Source: Nicoliella spurrieriana (GTDB taxonomy: Bacteria > Bacillota > Bacilli > Lactobacillales > Lactobacillaceae). Taken from it: a stretch of DNA of 64,000 nt. The position numbers were made by a program, and so were the translations under genes. Shown here one piece after another: positions 32,676-41,913 of this stretch. Numbering within the stretch: the first letter of the stretch is position 1; every line of letters starts with the position of its first letter. The notes under the pieces are model-generated. The model saw only the letters and a list, made by a program, of their open reading frames with translations. It was not told the origin of the DNA and ran no database searches. The stretch covers positions 248,001 to 312,000 of the forward strand of contig NZ_CP093360.1 in the NCBI RefSeq assembly GCF_023380205.1, read 5' to 3'.

Positions 32676-33503
32676 CTATTCTTTAACGTTAACGGTAACG
32701 TCACTAAAGCCATTGTCGAATTTAGCAGTCCAGTCACCCTCAGTTAAACGTGGTGGTAATAAGAAGGTTCCAGATGATACCCGTTGGCCAGCTTTAAATG
32801 ATTGCCCCTGTTCGTGTAATTTCTTCACGAGCCATTGAAGTGAATTGAGTGGGTTTCCTAATACTTCTGAAGAAACTCCATCCACTTCTTCTTTGCCATT
32901 ATGGTAAAGTTTGGTATGAACATTTTCTAAATCCTTTAAGCTGAATTCGCTAGTGTCACGTTCTTCACCGTAAACGACATAGCCACCAACAGCTGCATCG
33001 GACATTACTAAGTACTTGGATAGGGATGGGAACCAATCAGAGAATCGTGAATCAGGGACTTCCACTCCTGAAGCAACGGTCGTCTTACGAGCTAAGTCTT
33101 CTAATGAATCATTAACTGATAGATCTTCCTTAGCCTTAAAGACTAATTCCACTTCGGCTAATGGATCCATTAAATCACTACTCAATGATAATGTTGCTGG
33201 TGATTTTACAAAGTGATCTTGTACTTGAGCACCATATAATGGTTCGGTGGAGTCAAACATGTCTTGGGTTTGCTTACTAGTAAGGCTTACTTTGTACCCA
33301 CCTAATGGTTGTGCCTTAAGCTCCATTAATCGGCGTTGAACCCGATATGATGCTTCTTCATCATTCATTAAGTTAGTCCAATCATCCATCTTTAATGCTT
33401 CACGATTCATGTAAGCATGGTAAAGGGCTTGTGCTAATTTTTCTTCAGTGTCGTTTAATCCTACTACAGTTTCGTTGGTTTGGTTAGTTCTAGTGTTTGT
33501 CAT
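32676..33503 (-). CDS. 2-keto-4-pentenoate hydratase/FAH-superfamily protein (MhpD-like), 275 aa
   Basis: FAH-superfamily hydratase/decarboxylase related to MhpD/HpcG, which act on 2-oxo-enoic acids from aromatic or amino acid breakdown. Visible features are YRVQRRLMELKAQPLGGYKVSLTS-type substrate loop, LMDPLAEVELVF with the metal-binding acidic residues, GVEVPDSRF and GNPLNSLQWLVKKL. AGGAGCG precedes ATG 33503. The gene sits behind a T-box leader, which is unusual for this family, and the APC permease upstream may share its physiology. Substrate unknown. Confidence 0.85.
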   Translation of the reverse strand: MTNTRTNQTNETVVGLNDTEEKLAQALYHAYMNREALKMDDWTNLMNDEEASYRVQRRLMELKAQPLGGYKVSLTSKQTQDMFDSTEPLYGAQVQDHFVKSPATLSLSSDLMDPLAEVELVFKAKEDLSVNDSLEDLARKTTVASGVEVPDSRFSDWFPSLSKYLVMSDAAVGGYVVYGEERDTSEFSLKDLENVHTKLYHNGKEEVDGVSSEVLGNPLNSLQWLVKKLHEQGQSFKAGQRVSSGTFLLPPRLTEGDWTAKFDNGFSDVTVNVKE

Positions 33504-33524
33504 AATAAATCGCTCCTCTATATT

Positions 33525-33623
33525 TTAGAACGAATCAGAAATAATGATTCGTACTATCTTCCTAATGTAGTTTTTAATCTGAATCTGTCCTTCATCTGAG
33601 TTGTTACTAATCTCTGATTTCAT
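33525..33623 (-). CDS. Possible small protein of 32 aa between T-box and hydratase
   Basis: ATG 33623 follows AAGGAAAGAAG with good spacing. The frame reads MKSEISNNSDEGQIQIKNYI and continues with a basic amphipathic helix to SDSF, ending 19 bases before the hydratase start region. It is intact and well placed as the first cistron after the T-box terminator, but too short to judge by composition alone. Confidence 0.4.
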   Translation of the reverse strand: MKSEISNNSDEGQIQIKNYIRKIVRIIISDSF

Positions 33624-33662
33624 ACGAACCACTTCTTTCCTTAATTATGATTTCAGAAAACA

Positions 33663-33925
33663 AAAAGCGCCCTTAGCCTCCCAACTAAAATTGGGATCCT
33701 AAGGGCGCTCACGCGCGTTACCACCTTAATTTATCAAGCAAAAAGCACTTGACCTCGACGTACGGTTTATTCAACGATACGCTGGCATGATAACGGGTGC
33801 TTCCGGTAGGACTTACTTAAGATTCAGTCTACTAACTAAAGAATGATAACTACTCATAATCTCACTACATTGTCTCATCAACCCAATGCTTTCTGAAAGA
33901 TCGACTAATTCGTTTTTTCTTATAA
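33663..33925 (-). promoter_or_regulatory. T-box leader of the hydratase operon
   Basis: On the minus strand TTAAGGTGGTAACGCGCG (complement of 33712-33729) is a T-box sequence. It is followed by the terminator AGCGCCCTTAG/CTAAGGGCGCT (33666-33704) with a T-run. Stem I includes the distal hairpin CATTG/CAATG with GGTTGATGAGA loop, preceded by AGAAAG. The specifier was not assigned with confidence (GTT or a neighbouring triplet). Confidence 0.85.
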
Positions 33926-34011
33926 TCGCTATTTGTTTATCTGATTGACTACAAGTATATACCCTAAAATTATAAAGTCAACACTTTTTGCAATTTTATT
34001 TTAATTTATTT

Positions 34012-35427
34012 TTAATTGTGCTTTTCCATCTTAGAATGATGCTTCCCATATACTAGGTAAATCGCCATTCCAATGGCAAACCAAACGATAAATCGAATCC
34101 ATGTTTCCCAATTTAACCCTAGAATTAATGCAAAGCAGAAGATAATTGATACGATCGGCACGTATGGAACCCCGGGGACCTTAAAGCCACGGTGGATTTC
34201 TGGGTGTTTCTTGCGCATCCAAATGATTCCTGCTGACACCAAAATGAAAGCAACTAGGGTTCCAATATTAACCATTTCTGATAGAACGTTTAAGTTGATC
34301 AGCCCAGCAACCAGTGCAGTAATAATGCCAAAAAACCAAGTTCCCTTTACTGGCACTTGTCGCTTCTTATCGACATCACCAAAAAACTTCGGAAAGAGCC
34401 CATCACGTCCCATTGAATAACTAATTCTAGTTTGACCATATAATGAAACTAAGGTAACGGTCGTCATTCCTAAAATGGCCCCGATACTTACAATTACTGA
34501 TAACCAAGTTTGACCAGTTACCCGAAGGACTGCAATTACCGGATCGTTTAAGTAGTCTTTAAATGCCGTGTACTTAACGACTCCAGTCATGATAAGGGTC
34601 ATAATGACGTATAGAACAGTTGCAATCACCAAGGAAAACATGATCCCCCGTGGTAGCGTTTTAGAAGGATTAATCGTTTCTTCAGCACTAGATGATACAG
34701 CATCAAACCCAATAAATGAGAAAAAGACAATGGATGCACCAGGTAAAATCCCGGTCTTTACACCATGGGTTACCGAATACCATCCATATGGTGCAAATGG
34801 CTTCCAATTATAGCTCTTAATGGCCCAAAATGTGGAAACAATAAACAACAGGATTACCCCAATTTTAACAAAAACCATAATATCATTAATCCGCTTAGTC
34901 TGGTTGATTCCCTGCGCAATCACAAACGTTAGAATGATGATCAATAAAAATGCGGGAAGATTAAAGTAGGAGGTCACTCCGGGAGTGGTTCCAGCCGCAC
35001 TAGCCAACGAAGCTGGAATATTAATGCCAAAACTATGCAATAGACTGACAAAATATCCAGACCAACCAACTGCAACTGCTGATGCCCCTAAAGCATATTC
35101 CAGAATTAGGTCCCATCCGATTACAAACGCAATGATTTCGCCAAATGCTAAGTAAGAATAAGTATAAGCAGACCCTGAAATGGGTGCGAATGAAGCAAAT
35201 TCACCATAACAAAGGCCGGCAAAGCCACAACAGATTGCAGCAACAATAAAAGAAATGATAATTGATGGTCCGGCAGTTAAAGCTGCTTTCCCAGTTAAAA
35301 CAAAAATCCCAGTTCCAATAATTTCACCAATTCCTAGTAAAGTTAAGTCCATTGTTTTTAGGCTTCGCTTTAGAGGGGATGTGTGAGCAGTCAAGACCGC
35401 TAAATCCTTTTTTCTAAAAACATCCAT
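34012..35427 (-). CDS. APC-family amino acid permease (YfnA/cationic amino acid type), 471 aa
   Basis: Twelve-helix amino acid/H+ symporter. The TM1 motif GIGEIIGTGIFVLTG, TM3 region FGEIIAFVIGWDLILEYALG, TM6 FFSFIGFDAVSSSAEETINP and TM8 region FGQTRISYSMGRDGLFP-like match the YfnA/CAT subfamily. The substrate is not certain. It is transcribed toward the T-box and hydratase, with no clear terminator between, so read-through into that leader is possible. The upstream 210-base gap holds divergent promoters. Confidence 0.92.
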   Translation of the reverse strand: MDVFRKKDLAVLTAHTSPLKRSLKTMDLTLLGIGEIIGTGIFVLTGKAALTAGPSIIISFIVAAICCGFAGLCYGEFASFAPISGSAYTYSYLAFGEIIAFVIGWDLILEYALGASAVAVGWSGYFVSLLHSFGINIPASLASAAGTTPGVTSYFNLPAFLLIIILTFVIAQGINQTKRINDIMVFVKIGVILLFIVSTFWAIKSYNWKPFAPYGWYSVTHGVKTGILPGASIVFFSFIGFDAVSSSAEETINPSKTLPRGIMFSLVIATVLYVIMTLIMTGVVKYTAFKDYLNDPVIAVLRVTGQTWLSVIVSIGAILGMTTVTLVSLYGQTRISYSMGRDGLFPKFFGDVDKKRQVPVKGTWFFGIITALVAGLINLNVLSEMVNIGTLVAFILVSAGIIWMRKKHPEIHRGFKVPGVPYVPIVSIIFCFALILGLNWETWIRFIVWFAIGMAIYLVYGKHHSKMEKHN

Positions 35428-35646
35428 TTCATCACCCCATCATATGAATTATTACAATATGATTATAATTATTAAATTATTTCTAATTATATTCTAACAA
35501 AAGAAACTAGTCAAGGGCTAATGTAATAAGAAATAACATCAATCGAAATATTACAAGTCCAGTTTGTTTTTAATTAAGATGTAACTATACTACAATATGT
35601 GATAATTTAATTAGTGATATAATGTTATAAAAGAGAGATGATTAAT

Positions 35647-36786
35647 ATGAATTGGATCAAAAATAAGCCATTATTTTGGTGTGGATTACTTGTATTACTA
35701 ACAATTTTTGGAATCATTTTCAGTAGTAATGTTCAAGCATCCAGCTTTCGTTGGCACGGTCTGGATTATGATGATGCTAGAAATCCAACCGACGTCAAAC
35801 AAATTAAAATCATGATTGACGACATTGCAAAACATAAGGGGAACTACCTTAAATTACACTTATCTGATGATACAGATTTTGCAATTGAAAATGACACAAT
35901 TGGTCAAACCACCCAACGTTACCCCACCATGAAAAACGGGCTTTACTATAATTCACAAACAAAGAAGTTATTTATGAGCAAACAACAATTTAGTGATGTC
36001 GTTCAATATGGACTACAAAAACACATTATTGTAATCCCAGAAATTGATATTCCATCACATTCAGTTGGACTTCATAATGTCTTAAAGTATACTAATCCTG
36101 AGCTGGATAAAAAAACATATGATTCTGCGTACGAACAATTTAGTTATGGTAAGAAAGCGACTAAGGATATGTTTAAAACGATGCTTCAAGAATACTTACC
36201 GTTAATTCCTGCGAATACCCCGGTTGGGACTGGTGGTGATGAGTTAGCAGTTGCTAGTAAACAACACAAAGAATCATTATTGAAATTTGATAATGAAATT
36301 GATGCCAGTCTGGGTAGTCATCCAATGTGGATCTATAACGATAGTGCACAAAAACAGACCTATAAGCGCTTAAATAAGGACATTGTAATTGAATATTGGA
36401 GTCAAACTGGTGATCAGGACGTTAAGGCATACACTAAGGATAATATTAAAAATAATGCAACTGCATCACAGTTGCTTAAAAATGGACATAAATTAGTGAA
36501 CATTAATTCTTACTTTTTATACTTACTTCCTGAAACAAGCTTCGTTACTAAAAAGAATTATAAGTACTACTTGAAGGATTTAAATAGTTACTTTGGTGAA
36601 AATATTTTTAACGAATCTAATTTCTATACTAAGGTTAAAACCTCTAAAAACATTATCGGATCTGCTTCTAGTATCTGGTATGATAATAAGCCGCAGATGA
36701 CCCCTAAGCAAACCGTTAAAAAATTGATGCCGTGGGTTGATGGTTTTCTAGACTGGGTTCGAAAGGGTAAACTAACCGTTAAATAG
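35647..36786 (+). CDS. Secreted glycoside hydrolase family 20-like protein (beta-N-acetylhexosaminidase type), 379 aa
   Basis: Signal peptide (KPLFWCGLLVLLTIFGIIFS, cleavage near VQA-SS) followed by a GH20-type TIM barrel. The family pattern RWHGLDYDDARNPT, HKGNYLKLHLSDDTDF, HIIVIPEIDIPSHS and the catalytic Asp-Glu pair in VGTGGDEL are visible, with MWIYND and IEYWSQ later. It should remove terminal N-acetylhexosamines from glycans or cell wall outside the cell. ATG 35647 has the better spacing to AAGAGAG; ATG 35638 overlaps it. It lacks any wall anchor. Confidence 0.88.
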   Translation: MNWIKNKPLFWCGLLVLLTIFGIIFSSNVQASSFRWHGLDYDDARNPTDVKQIKIMIDDIAKHKGNYLKLHLSDDTDFAIENDTIGQTTQRYPTMKNGLYYNSQTKKLFMSKQQFSDVVQYGLQKHIIVIPEIDIPSHSVGLHNVLKYTNPELDKKTYDSAYEQFSYGKKATKDMFKTMLQEYLPLIPANTPVGTGGDELAVASKQHKESLLKFDNEIDASLGSHPMWIYNDSAQKQTYKRLNKDIVIEYWSQTGDQDVKAYTKDNIKNNATASQLLKNGHKLVNINSYFLYLLPETSFVTKKNYKYYLKDLNSYFGENIFNESNFYTKVKTSKNIIGSASSIWYDNKPQMTPKQTVKKLMPWVDGFLDWVRKGKLTVK

Positions 36787-36885
36787 GAATGATAAAGACA
36801 TCTTTGTAGATATTTACTTAGATGTTTTTATTTTTAATTTAAGTTACAGTAACAATAGACTAAAAACTTTAATCACCTTTAATTA

Positions 36886-36917
36886 AAAACGCCCCCGATT
36901 AATAGTCGGAGGCGCTT
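36886..36917 (-). terminator. Terminator of the trp operon
   Basis: Minus-strand AGCGCCTCCGACT and TCGGGGGCGT pair, followed by a T-run; lies just after trpA. Confidence 0.8.
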
Positions 36918-36934
36918 CTCATATTCATTTTCAA

Positions 36935-37717
36935 TTATTCATCGGCAGTCATTGCTGATTTAACTTGACTTGCGAATTCTTTTAGGTGTTTTGGTGCAGC
37001 TTGTTGATACTGCTCCACGATTTTTACAAATGCGCTTCCAATAATGACCCCATCTGCAAATTGGCCTAATTCTTTTGCCTGCGATGGCTCATGCACCCCA
37101 AACCCAATTGCGACCGGTACGTCAGTATCAGCCCTAATCTGGTCAACAATCGAAGCTAATCGGTCTGAGAAGTGATCACGTTCACCGGTAACCCCCAGTG
37201 AAGATACTAGGTAAACAAAGCCACTCGCATCGTTTGCAATTGCTTTAATCCGGTTCCCTGAATTCAAAGTAATCAGTGGAATTAAATCAATTGCATATTT
37301 ATCTGCAAAGGGCTTTAATTCACCCTTTTCTTCATATGGTAAGTCTGGAATGATCAACCCGTTAATCCCAAATTGCTTGCAATCGCGACAGAATGCATCA
37401 TAGCCATACTGTAAAACAATGTTTAGGTAGGTGAGAAACACTAATGGTACATTCGTTTGTTCACGAATCTTAACCACTGCGTCAAAAATTGCACTCATCG
37501 GTAAATCAAAGTCGCGAAGCGCCCGTAAGTCCGCCCGCTGAATAACGGGACCATCAGCAATTGGATCAGAAAACGGAATTCCTAGTTCAACAACATCGGC
37601 CCCACCTTCAGCCAGGGCCACCACATTTGCAACGGTCGTTTCCATATCTGGATCATTAGCAGTCACAAACCCGACTAACTTATGGCGACCGGTAAAGGCA
37701 TCTGATAATTTACTCAT
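36935..37717 (-). CDS. trpA: Tryptophan synthase alpha subunit, 260 aa
   Basis: Cleaves indole-3-glycerol phosphate and passes indole to TrpB. Signature [20 protein letters not shown] with the catalytic Glu/Asp, [35 protein letters not shown] and [10 protein letters not shown]. Last gene of the trp operon; its first codons overlap the end of trpB by 8 bp, a common coupling of these two subunits. Confidence 0.97.
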   Translation of the reverse strand: MSKLSDAFTGRHKLVGFVTANDPDMETTVANVVALAEGGADVVELGIPFSDPIADGPVIQRADLRALRDFDLPMSAIFDAVVKIREQTNVPLVFLTYLNIVLQYGYDAFCRDCKQFGINGLIIPDLPYEEKGELKPFADKYAIDLIPLITLNSGNRIKAIANDASGFVYLVSSLGVTGERDHFSDRLASIVDQIRADTDVPVAIGFGVHEPSQAKELGQFADGVIIGSAFVKIVEQYQQAAPKHLKEFASQVKSAMTADE

Positions 37718-38900
37718 TTAAATCCACTCCTCGGTATTTGGCGATGGCAGCAACGTCTTTGTCGCCACGGCCTGATAAAGTACAAACAATAATTTGATCA
37801 CGATCCATCTTAGGGGCAATCTTTTGAACGTATGCTACGGCATGACAACTTTCAATTGCAGCAGTGATTCCCTCTTCTTTGGCAATGTATTCGAAAGCAT
37901 CTACGGCCTCATCATCAGTGATGCCAACGTATTGAGCCCGCTTTTTAGCTGCCAATTCAGCATGTTCAGGCCCGACTCCAGGATAATCCAATCCTGCAGA
38001 AATCGAATAGACCGGTTTGATTTGACCAGTATCATTTTGCAAGAACAATGATTTCATCCCATGGAACACTCCCAGGCGGCCCTTTTCAATCGTTGCTGCA
38101 GTTAGGTCGGTGTCAACGCCCTTACCAGCAGCTTCGACCCCAATCAATTCGACCTCTGAATCATTAATGTAATTAGCAAAACTCCCAATTGCATTACTCC
38201 CCCCACCAACACAGGCAATGACCTTATTTGGTAGGCGTCCAGTAGCGTCTAATATCTGTTGACGGGATTCCTTACTGATAACGCTTTGGAAGTCACGAAC
38301 AATGGTCGGGTATGGATGGGGGCCGGTGGCTGATCCCATTACATAAAAGGTATCATCGCTACGCTTTGCAAATTCCTGTAAGGCAGCGTTAATTGCATCC
38401 TTTAGAACCATTGATCCAGAAGTAACTGCGTGCACCTTTGCACCCAATAATTGCATCCGGTAAACATTTAATTTTTGGCGGTCTGTATCTTCTTTTCCCA
38501 TGTAAATTTCACATTGCATCCCAAACAATGCGGCAATGGTGGCAGTTGCGACCCCATGTTGGCCAGCACCGGTTTCAGCAATTAAGCGCTTTTTTCCCAT
38601 TCGCTTAGCAAGTAAGGCTTGTCCAATTACGTTATTAATCTTATGGGCTCCGGTATGGTTCAAGTCTTCGCGCTTAAAGTAAATTTGAGCACCACCGAGG
38701 TATTCACTCATCCGTTTAGCATAGTACAATAACGATGGCCGATTAGCATAATTTTCCAATAAATCATGCAGTTCCCTTTGAAATTCGGGATCCTGTTTAG
38801 CTTCTTCATAGACTTTTGCCATCTTATTTAATTCATTCATTAATGTTTCGGGGACGTATTGTCCACCGTATTCAACAAATTTACCGTTTGATTTTAACAT
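37710..38900 (-). CDS. trpB: Tryptophan synthase beta subunit, 396 aa
   Basis: PLP enzyme condensing indole with serine. Cofactor lysine motif [32 protein letters not shown], the phosphate cup [10 protein letters not shown], and [12 protein letters not shown] match TrpB1 proteins. Length is normal. It follows trpF after 12 bases and overlaps trpA. Confidence 0.98.
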   Translation of the reverse strand: MLKSNGKFVEYGGQYVPETLMNELNKMAKVYEEAKQDPEFQRELHDLLENYANRPSLLYYAKRMSEYLGGAQIYFKREDLNHTGAHKINNVIGQALLAKRMGKKRLIAETGAGQHGVATATIAALFGMQCEIYMGKEDTDRQKLNVYRMQLLGAKVHAVTSGSMVLKDAINAALQEFAKRSDDTFYVMGSATGPHPYPTIVRDFQSVISKESRQQILDATGRLPNKVIACVGGGSNAIGSFANYINDSEVELIGVEAAGKGVDTDLTAATIEKGRLGVFHGMKSLFLQNDTGQIKPVYSISAGLDYPGVGPEHAELAAKKRAQYVGITDDEAVDAFEYIAKEEGITAAIESCHAVAYVQKIAPKMDRDQIIVCTLSGRGDKDVAAIAKYRGVDLNE

Positions 38901-38912
38901 ATTATTAACTCC

Positions 38913-39497
38913 TTAATTTGAATGGGCAATGGTAACCATTTTATTAACTAACTCATAGCTTTTCTTTCCAGCGGCCTCAACGCCACTACTAACGTCTAAA
39001 TAATCTGGTGCAACCGTGTCAATTGCCCTTTGAGCATTATTAGGATTCAACCCTCCCGCTAGGATGATGGGTTGTTTAACCTGGATTTGTAACGACTGCC
39101 AATCTAGCGGTTGCCCAGAACCATTTCCACTATCAACCATCACATAATCAGCATTAGTTGTAGTCACTGATTGGCGGGACGGCTTAAAGACTCTAATCAC
39201 TGGAATCCCAGCATTTTGTAACGCTTGAACATCATCTTCAGTTTGATCACCATGTAATTGGGCCACTTGAATGACACCGTCATTTGCCAATTGAATGATT
39301 TCGTCAATCGGGGTGTCAACAAAGACGCCGACCGCTTTAATTTGGGAATCTAATTGGATACGAAGTTGCTGAGCCTGTTTGCTAGTTACTTGATGCCTAC
39401 CGCCTGCAAACACAAATCCAGCTAAGTCGGGGTGGACTTGGTTGATAATCTCAATTTCAGTTGGATTGGTCAAGCCACAGATTTTAATTTTAGTCAT
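38913..39497 (-). CDS. trpF: Phosphoribosylanthranilate isomerase, 194 aa
   Basis: Amadori isomerase of the Trp branch. TIM-barrel motifs KICGLTNPTE (catalytic Cys), VGVFVDTP, VAQLHGDQTE, MVDSGNGSGQPLDW (catalytic Asp) and ILAGGLNPNN, DVSSGVE. The ATG directly abuts the trpC stop. Slightly short (194 aa), but all core motifs are present. Confidence 0.96.
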   Translation of the reverse strand: MTKIKICGLTNPTEIEIINQVHPDLAGFVFAGGRHQVTSKQAQQLRIQLDSQIKAVGVFVDTPIDEIIQLANDGVIQVAQLHGDQTEDDVQALQNAGIPVIRVFKPSRQSVTTTNADYVMVDSGNGSGQPLDWQSLQIQVKQPIILAGGLNPNNAQRAIDTVAPDYLDVSSGVEAAGKKSYELVNKMVTIAHSN

Positions 39498-40280
39498 CTA
39501 GTCAATCTCCTGAGCCGCTTCGATGAACGCAGCTTTATTGTTCGAACGCATCAAGGTTTCACCGATCAACACCCCATTAACACCGATTTCAGCAAGTTTT
39601 TGAACATCCGCAACCGTTTTAACCCCACTTTCAGCAATAAATGCGACTGACTTTGGAACTAGTGGTCGTAGTTTAATACTGTTTTCAAATGAGACGGTGA
39701 AGTTTTTCAGGTTCCGATTATTAACCCCGATCATCTTAGCCCCAGCGTTCAATGCGACTTTAATTTCAGCTTCGTCATGAGCTTCAACGATTGCAGCTAA
39801 CCCCAGTTGATGCGCTAATTTTAAGTATGCACTCAGTTGCTCCGGAGTCAAAATAGCAACAATTAATAAAATGATTTTGGCTCCCGAAGCCTTAGCCTGA
39901 TAAATCATGTAAGGATCAATGGTAAAGTCCTTTCGTAGGACCGGTGTGTCTACGTGTTCAGTAATCGTCTGTAAGTATTTTAAGTCACCCTTGAAGTAAT
40001 CAGGTTCGGTCAGCACTGAAATCGCAGTCACCCCCGCAGCTGAATACTGCTCAGCAATTTCTAAGTATGGAAAGTCATTTACGATAATTCCCTTCGATGG
40101 CGAGGCCTTCTTAACTTCCCCTATTACATGCACCCCAGTGCTCAAGAATCGATCATAGATATCCTGTGCATTGGTCTTTGGTTGCTTCAACGCTGCTTGC
40201 TTAACCGTTGCCAACGGAGTTTGCTGCATTTCAAGGTTAATTCGGTCGCTAGTTGCACTTACTAAGTCATCTAAAATCAT
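39498..40280 (-). CDS. trpC: Indole-3-glycerol-phosphate synthase, 260 aa
   Basis: Ring-closing decarboxylase. Key motifs VIGEVKKASPSKGII (catalytic Lys), VLTEPDYFKG, VLRKDFTIDPYMIYQA, GVNNRNLKNF and AFIAESGVKT are all visible. It lies between trpD and trpF, separate from trpF (not fused as in enterobacteria). Confidence 0.97.
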   Translation of the reverse strand: MILDDLVSATSDRINLEMQQTPLATVKQAALKQPKTNAQDIYDRFLSTGVHVIGEVKKASPSKGIIVNDFPYLEIAEQYSAAGVTAISVLTEPDYFKGDLKYLQTITEHVDTPVLRKDFTIDPYMIYQAKASGAKIILLIVAILTPEQLSAYLKLAHQLGLAAIVEAHDEAEIKVALNAGAKMIGVNNRNLKNFTVSFENSIKLRPLVPKSVAFIAESGVKTVADVQKLAEIGVNGVLIGETLMRSNNKAAFIEAAQEID

Positions 40281-40292
40281 TCCGCTTCCTCC

Positions 40293-41294
40293 TTAATATT
40301 CCAATAATTCAGCCAACAGTTGTTTGGGTTTGCCGTTATCAATTGCTTCTGCCGCTAAGTGAATCCCCTCACTGATCGAAGTGGCTGGGCGGATCGTATT
40401 GATTGCTAGTCCAGCGTTCAATAGTACGATATCACGCTTAGCACCGGGTTCCCCAGCTAAGATGGCATTAGTAATTGCAGCATTCTCCACTGGCGTTCCA
40501 CCAATAATGTCAGCCTTAGGATAGCGCTTTAAGCCAAACTCTTCGGGAGTAATGGTGGTAACATCCCCAACTTTACCGTTCACAACGCTAACCACCTTCG
40601 TGGGCGCTGAAATGGAGGCCTCGTCTAAACCATCAGTTCCATAAATGACCTTTGCGTTCACTACCCCTAGTTTTTGGAGCACTTGGGCCATCGGTTTAAG
40701 AAGGGCTGCATCGTAAACCCCCAACAATTGTGATTGTGCGTGGGCCGGGTTTGCAAGCGGGCCTAAGATGTTAAAGATGGTCCGGATGCCTAGTTCCTTT
40801 CTAACCGGTGCGACGTACTTCATTGCTTGATGGTACCGTTGGGCAAATAAGAACGTAAAGTTCTTATCTTCAAGCATTTTTTGGCTAGTGGCAGCATCTA
40901 GATCAATGTTGAAGCCGAGCGCTTGAAGGACATCAGCAGCCCCGCTTTTGGACGATGCAGCCCGATTGCCATGTTTAACAACTGGAATGCCCATACTAGC
41001 TAACACCAAACTAGTGGTCGTTGAAATATTAAATGAATTAGAATGGTCACCACCAGTCCCCACAATATCGATTGCATCGTGTTCAGCTTCAAATTCAGCA
41101 GCATGTTCACGCATTGAGTGGGCAGCGCCCGCAATTTCTTCAACGGTCGGATTTTTCACCGACAAGCCGGTCAATAGTGAAGCGATTTTAATCGAGCTGA
41201 CCTTGCCATCCATAATTTCATCCATTACTTGAATCATTTCATCATAAGTTAAATCTTGGTTCATCGTTAGTTGTTCAATTGCTTCATCAATCAT
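40293..41294 (-). CDS. trpD: Anthranilate phosphoribosyltransferase, 333 aa
   Basis: Transfers phosphoribosyl from PRPP to anthranilate. PRPP loop IVGTGGDHSNSFNISTTTSL, then KHGNRAASSKSGAADVLQAL and FNILGPLANPA. The start is ATG 41294, with GGAG eight bases upstream; a GTG three codons earlier overlaps that ribosome binding site. It follows trpG with a short gap. Confidence 0.96.
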   Translation of the reverse strand: MIDEAIEQLTMNQDLTYDEMIQVMDEIMDGKVSSIKIASLLTGLSVKNPTVEEIAGAAHSMREHAAEFEAEHDAIDIVGTGGDHSNSFNISTTTSLVLASMGIPVVKHGNRAASSKSGAADVLQALGFNIDLDAATSQKMLEDKNFTFLFAQRYHQAMKYVAPVRKELGIRTIFNILGPLANPAHAQSQLLGVYDAALLKPMAQVLQKLGVVNAKVIYGTDGLDEASISAPTKVVSVVNGKVGDVTTITPEEFGLKRYPKADIIGGTPVENAAITNAILAGEPGAKRDIVLLNAGLAINTIRPATSISEGIHLAAEAIDNGKPKQLLAELLEY

Positions 41295-41307
41295 TTTGAT
41301 CACTCCA

Positions 41308-41913
41308 TTATTTAATTAATTCGGTTTGCTTAGCAACAGTCAAAGCTAAGAAGTTATTAAAAATTCGTTTTGCCACCGTTTGATCGGTCATGATGGACTC
41401 CGGATGGTATTCGACTCCGAACACCTCATTTTTAGGATCGGCAACCGCTTGGACGGTTCCATCTGCAGCCATTCCAGTCACCGTTAGTTCAGTTGGAATC
41501 GTTTTAGGATCAATTACTAATGAATGGTAACGACCAATGGTAAAGTGATCAGGACACCCATCAAACAATTGACTATCCGCCACCTTGATCATCGTATCGG
41601 TCTTCCCATGCATTAGACGGGGAGCTTTGATTACTTGGGCTCCGTATACTTCACCAATTGCTTGGTGACCTAAGCAAACCCCTAACACTGGAACCTTCCC
41701 AATTGCTGCCTTTAACACTGCGTTCATGTTCCCAGCATCTTCGGGCCGTCCCGGACCGGGTGATAGGACTAATCCAGTGAGTCCAGGGCGATTGAGGTCG
41801 GAAACACTCACCTGGTCGTTTTTAACCACCTCAATTGGTTGGTCAGTTAAGTTGCCGATTTCTTGAAATAGGTTATAGGTAAAACTATCGTAGTTATCAA
41901 TTAATAAGATCAT
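41308..41913 (-). CDS. trpG: Anthranilate synthase glutamine amidotransferase component, 201 aa
   Basis: Class I glutamine amidotransferase. N-terminal LIDNYDSFTYNL, LSPGPGRPEDAG, nucleophile GVCLGHQAIGEVYG, and the His-Glu of VEYHPESIMT. It supplies ammonia to TrpE, which it overlaps by 4 bp (ATGA). Confidence 0.96.
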   Translation of the reverse strand: MILLIDNYDSFTYNLFQEIGNLTDQPIEVVKNDQVSVSDLNRPGLTGLVLSPGPGRPEDAGNMNAVLKAAIGKVPVLGVCLGHQAIGEVYGAQVIKAPRLMHGKTDTMIKVADSQLFDGCPDHFTIGRYHSLVIDPKTIPTELTVTGMAADGTVQAVADPKNEVFGVEYHPESIMTDQTVAKRIFNNFLALTVAKQTELIK

